DNA of 64,000 bases. Source: Podaxis mareebaensis. Its lineage: Eukaryota > Basidiomycota > Agaricomycetes > Agaricales > Agaricaceae. The stretch spans positions 112,621 through 176,620 of the forward strand of contig JAEUWP010000515.1 of NCBI GenBank assembly GCA_018524725.1, written 5' to 3'. The translations under genes and the position numbers were made by a program. A model generated the notes under the pieces. It did not search any database, had not been told where the DNA came from, and saw only the letters and a list, made by a program, of their open reading frames with translations. Of the stretch, positions 13,163 through 23,900 are shown piece by piece (positions within the stretch are counted from its first letter, which is position 1; every line of letters begins with the position of its first letter).

Positions 13163-14285
13163 ATGATGTCGACCTCTCCTGGCTTCACTGGATCCCTGAA
13201 CCCAGATACATATCTCAATCACCTGTCCCCTAAAGAAGCTATGGAATACGAGATCTGTAGGAACTTTACCCTGATTGTCTTGGGGGTATGCTCTTCCCCG
13301 CTATTACTGCTGCTAAATTAATGCCTCTTTTCATGCTTTATAGGCAATTGTATGGGATATCCTGGTTTATATCCCAGACGATATTCAAATTGTTAGGCGT
13401 AGCCGCTTTCAATGCGTCATTTTCTGTTTTATATTTTCCAGGTAATCTGGCACACCAGAGCAGTATCTTTTGAAAAGAAAAAAAAAACTAACAATCTGTA
13501 GGCTATTTGCCGCTGGTTTCGTTCTAAGCAGCGTTATTCGAAGGAGTGCGTGTTGTATACTACTGCCCAGAGGCAAGACTTACCTGTGGTCTCTCAGCTA
13601 CGCCAATCGATGATCCTGATACCCCGACTATGGTTGGGGGATCCTTCTGTGTATTGGCATTTGGGTGTTCATCTTATTTATTCCTTCGACGGGTTCACGC
13701 AGTCTATGCCGACAGCAAACGGGTTCGGTGGTTCTTTTCTGCATTTTGGTTCACATATGCCCTGTGCGAGATCCTGGTGCCCCTCAGTATGAAGCCAAGC
13801 TTCATACCGGGGACGCATTGGTACAAGGATTCTGGTATCCACCCCTACGTTGCAGTCAGCTTCCTCTTTGGTCTCCTTTTTGACTCAGCTGTCTTCCTGG
13901 CAATCTCGTATAAGATTGCTTCAACCCATTGTTTAAAGGAAGAGCGGATAGGATGGGATAGCCTTGTCTCAGGTAAGGCTCTTCCACGACTGTCTCGTGC
14001 AGTCCTGCAGGGCGGTCAGCAGTATTACTTGCAAGTATTGACTTTTGAGCTCTCTGAAACTCTGCTTACTTTTGCTCTTATGTTCTTAGGATTACGGTTG
14101 GAATGATGGCTGTGGTCGGGATACTCCTGTATCTTCCTTCTGTACCCCAAATTCCCAAGGCCGTGTTTCCAGTGCCTTTAATCCCTCTCGTGTCTTCTAT
14201 GGCCTGTCGAGTCTTCCGAAACATCAAACTGTTCGATTATAGTGCTGCTTCCACTAGAACTGTCGCCGATACCCACTGTGTATAG
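13163..14285 (+). CDS. multi-pass membrane protein, tandem family copy A
   Basis: Five exons, 13163-13285, 13344-13441, 13502-13545, 13598-14030 and 14090-14285, give 297 residues. The last intron (14031-14089) begins GCAAGT and only this GC-AG reading keeps frame. The protein has about seven hydrophobic segments and family blocks NPDTYLNHLSP, WDILVYIPDD, SSYLFLRRVHAVYADSKR, GLLFDSAVFLAISYKIAS, KALPRLSRAVLQGGQQYYL and ACRVFRNIKLFDY. Copies C and D share the exon lengths exactly for exons 1-4. It resembles the many Agaricomycete seven-helix proteins of unknown role (often called DUF6533-like), though I cannot confirm that family name. Two Met codons open the frame (13163, 13166). Function unknown. 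Confidence 0.75.
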
Positions 14286-14856
14286 AACCAGCATTCTCAT
14301 CATCTCCATACCATATATGTAATCTGACATGCTGCCAATTCGGGTTTGGTGTTAATGCATGATGGCTTTCATGAGCGCGATAAGTGGGTCATGGCCATGA
14401 CTATTATTTCACTTGCAAGCCACAATCCAGCATATACTGATCTACTTTCTGATCGTTAGCGAATCATGAGTCCCAGCCGTTTCTATGCCGGCAGCAGGTT
14501 GGGTATGTCGTAGCACCACCACTGCAACATATTGCCTCGTGATCAGCTAAACGAGCACCTAAAGTTCCAACTGAACGACTGCGATGTAATAACAGGATAT
14601 TTATCCTGCCACTCTAGAACTTATCAGCACCACCACTACTAGTCTCTTAGTGCCTCAAATGCATCGGACGATGATTGATTCCTTGCCACCACAGGGTCCA
14701 TATGCTCCAGATAACCATCGACAGGTGCATATGGACAATTGGCATGGATCTTTATCAACTCAAGAAAGACTCGAGTCAAGGTTTATGGCAAAGGACCGCC
14801 GATATATCAAAGGTGGTTTCTCAGGTGCGCTCCTCGCATGATACGGCACCCTCTAT
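14286..14856. other. intergenic between membrane copies A and B
   Basis: No gene or repeat recognised in this 0.57 kb. Confidence 0.4.
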
Positions 14857-15929
14857 TAATGGAACCTTCCTCAATCCAGATACCTACCTCAACCACCGTT
14901 CACCGGCTGATGGCAGACAATATGAAATTAGTAGGAATGTTGTCTTCGGGGTATGCCTTTGGTTTGACAGCCTAGGTTTGGTGGTCAAATTCACGTACAC
15001 AGGCAATCGTATGGGACATTCTTGTCTATCTTCCGGATGACCTTCAAATTGTGAGGCGCAGTCCGTTCCGATTCACTATATATTCTCGAGGTATTTTTAA
15101 GTGTGATGAGCCTTCCCCATCTACTGACATACCCAAAGGCTCTTCGCCGCAGCCTACATTTTGTGTAGCGTCATCGGGAGGAGTGGGTCTTGCGTACTCA
15201 CGTCTTGATCCTCACTCTAAACCTTCTTTGTTTAGCGATGCCAATCGATAATCCACACGCTCTATCGCTTGTTGGCGGCTGTTTATGTGCCTTATCCATT
15301 TCATGTTCTGCCTTTCCGTTCCTTCAACGAGTCGACCAGTACAACGACTCTTCTCTTTACTTTGGGTGATTTATGCCGGCTCTACAGTTACACTGCCCAT
15401 CGGTGTAGTATCGGCCTTCGTACCAGGGACACGCTACTTTCATGAATCCATTATTCAACCGTACATCGTTGTTAGTGCCCTATCCTCTTTCCTGTTTGAC
15501 AGCTGCGTTTTCCTAGAGATTTCGCACAAGATCGCATTGACGCGCAGCTCACCGGATGAACGGGTCGGTTGGGCAACTCTCGTGTCAGGCAAGACGTTAC
15601 CTCGATTGTTGCGTGCCATCTTGCAAGGGGGACAACTATGTTATCTGTACGTTTTGCGGATGATTCAGCCAAAAACAATGAGCCTGATGCATTCCTCTAC
15701 TTAGGATTACCGTTGGAGCGACCATTCCATCCGGAATATCGCTTTTATTTCCCCCACCCTTCCGGGCACGCTCAAACCTATCTTTACGATACCCGTCGTG
15801 CCTCTTGTGGCATCTATGGCTTGCCGAGTTTTTCGAAATATCAAGCTATTCGATTTCAATGGTGCATCTGCACGCCCCATTTCTACTATTGAGTTCGCAC
15901 AGGCCACCTCTCTGACGGTACTACCATAA
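14857..15929 (+). pseudogene. membrane protein family copy B, broken
   Basis: Collinear with copy A: FLNPDTYLNH, then IVWDILVYLPDD after an intron, LFAAAYILCSV, the block MPIDNPHALSLVGGC, FLFDSCVFLEISHKIA, KTLPRLLRAILQGG and ACRVFRNIKLFDF. Two lesions break it. Near 15330-15345 the region equal to HAVYADSKR is missing and the frame changes between FLQRV and VQRLFSLLW. Near 15750-15775, in a run of C, the frame shifts again before LKPIFTIPVVPLV. The start codon equivalent to copies A, C and D is also not obvious. Its last intron has a normal GT donor (GTACGT), unlike the GC donor of the other copies. The lesions could in principle be sequencing errors, but there are two plus a deletion. Confidence 0.75.
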
Positions 15930-16560
15930 TGTCAATCGGCACATCCATCCCGGCCCCCCTCTTCCTTTGACGACTGCCGTGCCGTCGTCTCCAAAACCTT
16001 TGAAGCTTTGTGGTTCAGGGCTCCAGGCCTGATGCTGTCCTTTCCATCGGCCGATCGCAACCTCGAATTCTTTCGCCTTTAGGAGTCCAGCGCCTTTCGC
16101 CCCAAATGTCGCTGGGTCAAGTCCTTAGTTTAGGACTCGAACGGGACTATGTCCACAATATGCAGGACCGTTCGTAGGGCTACGTTTAGCCACAGAAGCA
16201 TGACAACTCCTTATCCCGAGCCACCTAGACTAGATCATATCTCCCATTCCATTTCTCTACGAGTCTGCGCGTCATGCGCCTTCCCTCCAATCCAGGAAAA
16301 TTGCTTCATGTGACCAATATATTTAAACCAAAACATCAATATTGCCATCAGTCACTAAATCCTATGATTTTTTCACCTTATTTCAGCTGCAGATGACGCA
16401 ATCCGCCTACCAACTGGCGGCATGCTACTTGTGGAAATTGGGGATGCCTGTAGATGTGAGTGAATAAAGGAGTTGGTCTTGGGTCTCCCACTCCCGCGTC
16501 TGGCCTCCGCACTCAACCCCAACCGCCTCCTTTGTCCAAGACTTCAAATTGACGTTCAAG
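15930..16560. other. intergenic, promoter side of the MFS gene
   Basis: No gene or repeat recognised. It should contain the promoter of the MFS transporter at 16561. This flank is absent from the second, truncated MFS copy at 26.3 kb. Confidence 0.4.
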
Positions 16561-18919
16561 ATGGGAGAAAAGACGTTGTCGACAGACTCGGAGTCACGTT
16601 ACAGCGAAAAGGATTATTTCACTCCGAAGGACAGACGACTACTACGGAAAGTAGATTTGAGGTATGTTCTTTCAAGTGCCTCTTTGATTCTAATCTGATG
16701 ATATATGCACACGCAGACTGTTGCCCATCTTGACAGCGCTGTATCTTTTGAGTTTCTTGGATAGGTATGTAACATTACGACTTCACCTAGTTTTGTATCG
16801 TATACTGACAATAGCACAGAACAAATATCGGAAATGCGAAGTGAGTCTTGACGAAGTATAGCTGCTCCCTCATGATTGCAACTACATTGCTAATGCGTCC
16901 AGAATTCTTGGTCTCACGACCGTATGTGATGGAGCCAAGGGTTTTTGATCGTGGTTGAGTTTACTTAGTTCGATTTCAGGATCTCGGCGTCACATCCTCC
17001 GAATACAACACCGCTCTCGCACTATACTTCATCGCCTATGTTATTTTTGAAGTCCCTGCTAACGTGAGTGACCGACTCTACAAGCTAGTTACTACACGTC
17101 CTTGACCCGCGTTTCCCAGATCATGTATGTGTACCCGCTTCAGTACAATCTAGTGCATTAGTGGACATCATAACAGCTTGAAACGCTTCAACCCACAAAT
17201 CTGGCTCCCGACATTGACTCTCACCTGGGGTGTTGTGAGCGTATGTCAAGGTCTTGTCGCGAACAAAGCTGGCCTCTTTGGAATTCGGTTCCGTGAGCAT
17301 TTTGCCTTCACTCCCCCCACGCATACACTCATACATCAACCCCTCATTGCATAGTTCTGGGGGTGACAGAGGCCGGCCTATTCCCAGGTGTCATCTATGT
17401 ATTCTCAGTGTACTACCGCAGGTGTGGAATCCGCCCGGCTGCGCACGGCTATTCATATAATTGACTCTCGCACCAGACATGAAAGGAGCTGGCGTGTCGC
17501 ACTTTTCTTCGGAGGTGCGGCGCTCGCAGGTGCATTCGGTGGTATCCTTGCATACGCTATCGGAAAGATGGATGGTGTAGGCGGCCGGAAGGGCTGGGAA
17601 TGGTATTCCACGCTCCTTCGATTTTCTTTAGTCTCATAACGCTAACGAGCATTTGATTTCAGGATTTTCATCATCGAAGGTATCATCACTGTCGCAGCCG
17701 CAATCCTCGCGTACTTCATCGTTCCCACCTGGTCACACAAGGCGAAGTTCGTAAGTCTAGAGTCTCTTTCCTTTTCACAGAAACTTCGCTCACGCAGCAT
17801 ATGGTTTGTAGCTGACGGAGCCGGAACGTGAACGCCTCCTCGAACGTCTCAATGCCGACTCTGACGTAGGACTAATTGAGAAATTCGAGTGGTTCTACGT
17901 TAAGCAGGCGTTGACAGACCACCTTGTGTGGGCGTATGCGTTTTTGTTCCATGGATTCGCGTTTGTTTTGTATTCGCTGAGCTTGTTCTTGGTGTGTTGC
18001 ACCGTTTCATCACAGCGGAGACTGGAGGCTAATGAGGATAAATGTGCAGCCTTCGATAATCCAAGGATTGGGATACGCGAGCTGGAAAGCGCAGCTGTAT
18101 GTGCCATCCGGACTGCTTTGTCCTTGAATATCTCATTGATTGTCTATTACTTCTTTACAGGCTGACCGTTCCACCCAACTCTCTCGCAAGTATCTCAATC
18201 TGGATAACCGTCTGGCTCTCTTCGAAATACGACAAACGCGCGATATTCATCATCATCGCTGCAGGCATCGCCATCCTTGGTAAGTCCCCTTCTATTTACT
18301 CTTGTTTCAGTCATTGACACGCCAGCATGGATAGGATACATCATCCTCCTGACAACTAACGCCCCAGGTGCGCAGTACGTCGGTGTGCATTTCGCTGCTG
18401 CAGGCGTGTACACTGGAAACGCTCTCCTCCTGAGGTACGTTCCGGCACGACGCACTCCATCAGGTAACGACTGACAAGAGGTGATGTAGCTGGCCGGGCG
18501 AGAATGTCTCGGCGCAAACCAAACGTGCAGTTGCAGTCGCGATGCAGATCACGATTGGTGACATTGGTGCTATCGCAGGGTACGTCGCCGATTCCTCCCT
18601 TGTATCAACCAACTTTTTGACTCCAACTTTGACTTTGGTCCATAGCGTCCTAATCTACCGGCCTTCGCTCTCCGCACACCAATTCCGCACCCCACATATC
18701 ATCGCGATAGGATACCTTCTCTTCTCAATTCTCGTCACATCATACCTATGGTGGTGGATGAGCAAAGAGAACAGCCGTCGTGCTGCTATCTCGGCTGCCC
18801 GAAAAGGGAGTCGAGAAGGAGATCATGGTGGAAAGGATGAGGATTATGAAGATGAGTTGACGCCAGAGGAGAAGCAGAGACAGGGCGACCGGGCGTTGCG
18901 GTATAGATATGTTTTCTAA
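16561..18919 (+). CDS. MFS transporter, Dal5/Tna1 (anion:cation symporter) type
   Basis: Sixteen exons keep frame and give 494 residues. Borders: 16561-16661, 16717-16764, 16820-16840, 16903-16921, 16980-17063, 17120-17124, 17177-17292, 17355-17421, 17477-17602, 17663-17750, 17812-17991, 18050-18096, 18161-18279, 18335-18434, 18490-18579, 18646-18919. Exon 6 is a 5-nt micro-exon. Family marks: LLSFLDRTNIGNA in helix 1, ALALYFIAYVIFEVPAN, ILKRFNPQIWLP, LGVTEAGLFPGVIY, the central loop PERERLLERLNADSD and WPGENVSAQTKRAV. Twelve membrane helices are expected. Relatives import nicotinate, allantoate, biotin-like or similar small carboxylates by proton symport; the substrate cannot be read from sequence. 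It converges on the ndufaf6 relic. Its exon 1 lies outside the duplicated segment, which explains why only this copy is whole. Confidence 0.88.
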
Positions 18920-20290
18920 GAAGACTCTTGGTTTTCTTTTTTGTTTTCTTTTTTAATGATTAATGTTCTAGGTTAAGACACAGAATAAGGACAGCGGGTT
19001 TTCGAGCCTCGTTCTAGAATTGACATTGATAGTATCCCCAGTAGATCTGCCATGGGAGTTTCCAGTCGCGTAGCTGCAACTTCGGGTCAAACGCGTTAAA
19101 ATTGTTCTTCTCCAAGCGTTGCAGCAAATTGGCTACAGGAACCTGGAGAGAAAATTCAGAATTTGTCCTTCCAGACTTCAAGCAAAAGGACACGTACTCC
19201 AGCGAGGAAAACAGGCATAGCTCCTATGGCAGCCTTCCCACCCATCTCTTCCTCCTTCAACATGGACCGCGCAGTAATCATATGATCATTCACAAGCGTA
19301 GCAAACTCGAACACTGCGTCCTCCACACCCTTCGCCTCCGGTCCGTATCTCATAACCTCTTCCTGCCTCACGTCATGCCTCGACGTGATTTCTGCAGGGA
19401 TCACGTTCCGGCCTTGTCTTGTATGGAAGGATAGGGCACGGAGGAGTGTGGTCATAGTTTGCACAGTGCCGAGGTGTGAGGCGGCGTGTGAGAGGGCATC
19501 GGATGTGTTTAGGGGTGGAGGGAGCAGCGAAAGAAGGAGGTAGAGAAGTGTGCTAAATGTTGATTCGGCGTGTGCGGTTATTGAGTCTATGGTTTGATAG
19601 AATGTAGTTTCGAGTTCTGCATCCTAGAAAGACATGATAGATTTGAAATGTAGGGAGTATGGAAGGGGACATACACAAGCGTCAATTATGCGTTTAAAAT
19701 GGTATGGCTGTAGGTTAGGGTGTTGGGTAGCATCGTACAATGCGAGCACAATGGGATGTCGTGATGGTCTGCCCTACACATTTATTGATGCATGTCTCGA
19801 AAGATAGCATGTGAATGAACCGCACGTTAAATATGTCCTTGACTGCATCCCTCCAAAATTGCATCCACATTTTCCTAATCGTGGTATTGGACACATGGTG
19901 CTGCACTGTAGCCAATTTCACCTAAGGATCAAGGCAGCGGTCAGTTACCTCCGTCGAGGAATAGGAGTAGGAGAGAATGCGCACGGAGAATGCTTTAATA
20001 CCAAAATACGCCCCCTGCAGCTCTTTCTGCCAGAACTGCGAAATCAACTACGATTCGTAGTCGTGTTTCCGGACGAGATCTCTGCAATACCCGACGGGGT
20101 CCGAGAGGCCGACAGTGCTGTCCACGCCCTGTTGTCGTGTCGCGTATAACCGACTAAGGTACTTGATTTGTGCGGGAGGACGCGACAGTGCGCGTAATAT
20201 GGCGGGAGGCCGCGCCCGCATCGCATCTAACGTTGGTGGCTTCAAGCAAAGGATCTACAAAGAACGGAACACGATGTGCATATGGTGCCT
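16700..20290. repeat. segmental duplication, left copy
   Basis: From intron 1 of the MFS gene to just upstream of the ndufaf6-like relic, this segment matches 26333-29870 in the same orientation, gene for gene and intron for intron. The match starts at the shared run TATATGCACACGCAGA and ends after TCTACAAAGAACGGAACA. See findings for the reciprocal decay. Confidence 0.9.
19014..20221 (-). pseudogene. ndufaf6-like gene, left copy, nonsense mutation
   Basis: Collinear with the intact gene at 28596-29808: the same five exons, splice sites and stop. In exon 1, the codon after HDYES is TAG (20048-20050 on the minus strand) where the intact copy has TAC (Tyr), so translation would end after about 57 residues. 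The rest is well kept, including VIPAEITSRH, VMRYGPEAKGVEDAVFEFA and the tail NNFNAFDPKLQLRDWKLPWQ. The sequence upstream of its start has been replaced by the vma6-derived block, so it has probably also lost its promoter. Only one clear lesion suggests recent loss. Confidence 0.85.
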
Positions 20291-20698
20291 ATAATCAAGG
20301 ATTTTGCTGAGCGGTTGGACAGCATTACTCCTGATATAGTTGAATTGGTCGACTAGGATCTGGGTCGGCTTTTCCGAAATCGTGGACGTCGAGATGGGTA
20401 GTGGCTCATTAGCAAGGAAGTTGCCATAATCCGTGGCAGAGAGCTGCGTCCTGAAATCTACAAGACATTACATCCAAGTCAGCTAGGTACTATGCCGCGT
20501 ACGTAGAGCTCCACGCACCTCGAGTGTCTCGCACTAGGTCAGGTTGGCATGTTGGTTCTGGGTAAGGATTCCTGACCGGAGTCCTCTAACGATACCCTCT
20601 AGGAATCCACTGTCGACCTAGGATTCATAATTTATGTCAGCTGATACACATAAATGTGGGAAAGTAGATGTGCATACGTTGGAGGATAAGGCCTCCAT
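20288..20698 (-). pseudogene. 5' fragment of vma6 (exons 1-3), decayed
   Basis: This block matches vma6 from the 3' end of exon 3 (12118) through exons 2 and 1, and the similarity continues into the 5' flank to about 20815. The ATG is at 20698 and reads MEALSSN in place of MEALFFN. Exon 2 contains TAG at 20534-20536 where the true gene has CAG (Gln) in LTQCETLE. Exons 4 and 5 are absent. It lies exactly at the right edge of the left duplication copy, and is in the same orientation as the parent gene 8 kb away. Confidence 0.85.
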
Positions 20699-20946
20699 TA
20701 TCGTCTGCGCAACGCCCTCGAGGGGCATCTCTCGCAGTTCGTGAGCCGCATTGATAGTGATTCCCACGCCATCACGCGTTTGATCCGGGGTCCACTTGTA
20801 AGTTGTCCTTGATCACTTTTCGTCTTGCGCGTACGTACCTCAATGCTCAACGTTTAACCCTGACTATTCCTACCCCTCCCACATCAATCCTGCTTGTTCG
20901 TTGACCACCATCGATCGTACGCTCTTCCCGCGCTTATCGGCTTACA
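20699..20946. other. duplicated vma6 5' flank, then NLR promoter side
   Basis: Up to about 20815 the sequence follows the flank upstream of vma6 (compare 12533-12640). After that it is unique and leads into the NLR start. The NLR may therefore use part of the old vma6 upstream region as promoter; this is inference. Confidence 0.45.
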
Positions 20947-23900
20947 ATGCCCTTCTTTTCGAAATTCTCCAAAGAAGGAAAACGAGATACGCTGGCCCAA
21001 TCTGCGGGAAATCAGGAGCGTCCCAGTGTCTCTGCACTCGTCAAAAGCTCCTTGACTCTTGGGATTCCTGCAGTTCCTGTCCTTCCAAGAATTGGGACAA
21101 CCGTGCCTGCAACCACACCAGTTCTCCCAAGGCCCCAATTCGCTTCCCGTCCTCCTGAGAATCCTGAAGTTCCCCTAATAGCTCGCGGCACTTCTGCCCC
21201 GGTTACAGGGGCTTCTCACGGTCTCCCAAAGCCCCAAAACCCAACTCCCCCTGCACCTGCAACTCCTCAGGCTCCCCCAAGTGTCCAGACCCCAGCACTG
21301 CCCGCCAGTAACGGATATGAGAAGGTCGTCCAGGTTCCGACCGCACGGAAAAACCCGCCAACGCTGTTCGGGAAAGCGAAAGCCGTGGGCAACCCTGCTC
21401 TTCATGGATTGGTGGTCGTAGCAGAAGGACTCAAGGGATGTTCGGATCTCTGCCCGCCCCTGAAAACTGCTGCCGCGGCGTTCTTGATGCTTCACAAGAT
21501 CTTTAATGTGCGTAGGCCACTTCCATTATATTCACATTATTGAACTCCGATCGGCAGGGAGTATCCACGAACAAGGAGGAGCTAGAAGGACTCGTGACAA
21601 GGTCGGAAGATATCTTATCATTGGTCCACAGGTACAAAGAAGAAGGAGGATTGGATATGTTTGAAGAGAGAGTGCAAAGCTTCTCTACGTGCGTATTGGT
21701 CCCGCTTTCTTGCTTTTCTATCTCATTTCTCTTTGGCGGTCTCACAGAGCTATGGAGAGTTTGGTAAAAACTATCCACGACTTGCAAGAACGATATTTGG
21801 TGACCCGCACTGCCGAAGTTTCGAACGGTGCCGGAACGATACAAAAGTTGTTGAGGGACATCAACAGTGCTTGTGATTTGTTCCAGGTAAGTGTTCAAAT
21901 TGCAGATCGTGCTCCTGTATGCATGGTGCTCATCGCGTTCCACAGATCGATATGCAACTCCCCGCCAATGTAACCCTACAGAACATGCCACAAGTAAGTG
22001 ATTTCGCGCCTGAGGAAGCACTGTCAACCTCATATATTCCATTGACAGATGCTGAAGTCCGGTAGGCTGCTCCTTAAGAGTGACAACTTGGGATAAAATG
22101 TTGAGTTCGCTTTTCCTGAAGAACACAATCAAGGAATGTTTAAAGATGCACACGACTTTGTGATTGATCACCCGGTAATGGTCGAAAATCAACACATACA
22201 CATCAACATGTCACAAGTAAGTGATTTCGCGCCTGAGGAAGCGCTGCCAGCCTCATATATTCCATCGACAGATGCTGAAATCCGGTAGGCTGCTCCTTGG
22301 GAATGGCCGCTTGGTGTTCTCACATCATTACAGGTCTGATTGACAAACTTCGTTCCGAGGGCACTTCATACAAAACCCGGCACTCCGCCTATGACGATCC
22401 CACAGGATGCATGCCCGGCACACGTGTCGCCGTCCTCGAAGAGTTGTTTGCCCAAGCTTCTGACGAGCAGGGTGTTAAGGTGCATTGGCTCGCAGGAATG
22501 GCGGGCATCGGGAAGTCGACGATCACGCAGTCGTTGTGCGAGCGCTTGAACAAACGGCAAATGCTTGGGGCGAGTTTCTTTTGCTCTCGAGCCTCAGAGA
22601 AAACCAAGAATGCACGCCGCGTCATCCCAGGTATCGCATACGGCCTTTCCAAGAGTTCACCTGCTGTCACTGCAAAGCTCGCGAAAGTCCTGGAGAATGA
22701 CCCGGATTTGGTGGAGTCGAATGACATGCAAGAGCAGTTCAAAAAACTCATTGTTGACCCAGTGCTGACCGCCGTCGATGGCCGGGTCGGGGTTTACAAG
22801 GTTGTCGTCATCGATGCTCTTGACGAATGCACAAACCCCAACCTCGTCAAGCGCCTCATCCAGGTCATTCTCAGTTCCGCTTCGGCCCTTCCCCTCAAGT
22901 TCTTCCTCATCAGTAGAGCCGATGATTTCATTACGACCTCCTTCAACTCCTCGAAGGGTTCCCACAATACTTTCTTGCTTCACGAGGTCGAGAAAAGCGT
23001 AGTGGAGAGCGACATCCGGATATATATGAAGGCAACACTGGACGATATCAAGAGGGACTGGGATCCTGACAAGGAGGATGGATGGCCTCCCGATAGTGAA
23101 TTGTCTCAAATTGTTAAGGACTCTGGGAAACTTTTCGTGTATGCAGCTACGGCAGCCCGCTATATTCGAGACGGTGGACGCGGCTACAGACAGCGGCTCA
23201 GTTCCTTGGCGAATCACGCTTGGAGCCCACAACAAACCTCGGCCATTGATGGGCTGTATGGAGATATTCTTCAGCAAGCTTGTGATGGTCGGGAAGACAG
23301 AGAATTGCCCCCCATGAGGACCCTTGTCTCATTCGTCATATTCCTCCAACATCCGTTATCGGTCAATGCTCTTTCCATGTTATCGGGGATATCAGATCCT
23401 GTCACCCATTTATCGCGACTCAACTCCGTCATTCATATTCCCCCTGGAGAAAACGCTCCAGTCTCCCCATTTCATGCATCCTTTCCGGAATTCCTCGTAG
23501 ATCACGAACGCTGCCGTGTTTCCTCATTCGCCCCTCTCCTACCCACCGATGGTCACGCAGAACTTGCGCTCAGATGCCTCGAGTTCATGAACCGACTGCT
23601 CAAGTATAACATCTGTGACGTGCCCGAAGAATTGACCGTCTCGCGTATGGACAGAACCAACCCACCTGAGGACGCAAGCAAAATCCCCGAAGCACTCAAA
23701 TACGCGTGCATTTACTGGGCCACCCATTTAAGTGAGGTCCAAGACTCAAGCACTCCAGCCTTCAGGTCCGTTATTCATGCTTTGCGTAACTTCCTGAAAA
23801 CCCACATCCTGCATTGGATGGAGTGTCTGAGCATTGTTGGTGAATTGGGGACAGGCGTTAAGTCGCTTCGCAGTGCAAGTGTCGCTCTCTCAGTAAGTGT

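Noticed and set aside
17751..17811. A CACAG inside the MFS intron (17776-17780) as acceptor
   Set aside because: Using it inserts a stretch that breaks the KF/LTEPERERLL junction; the TTTGTAG at 17805-17811 keeps the family sequence.
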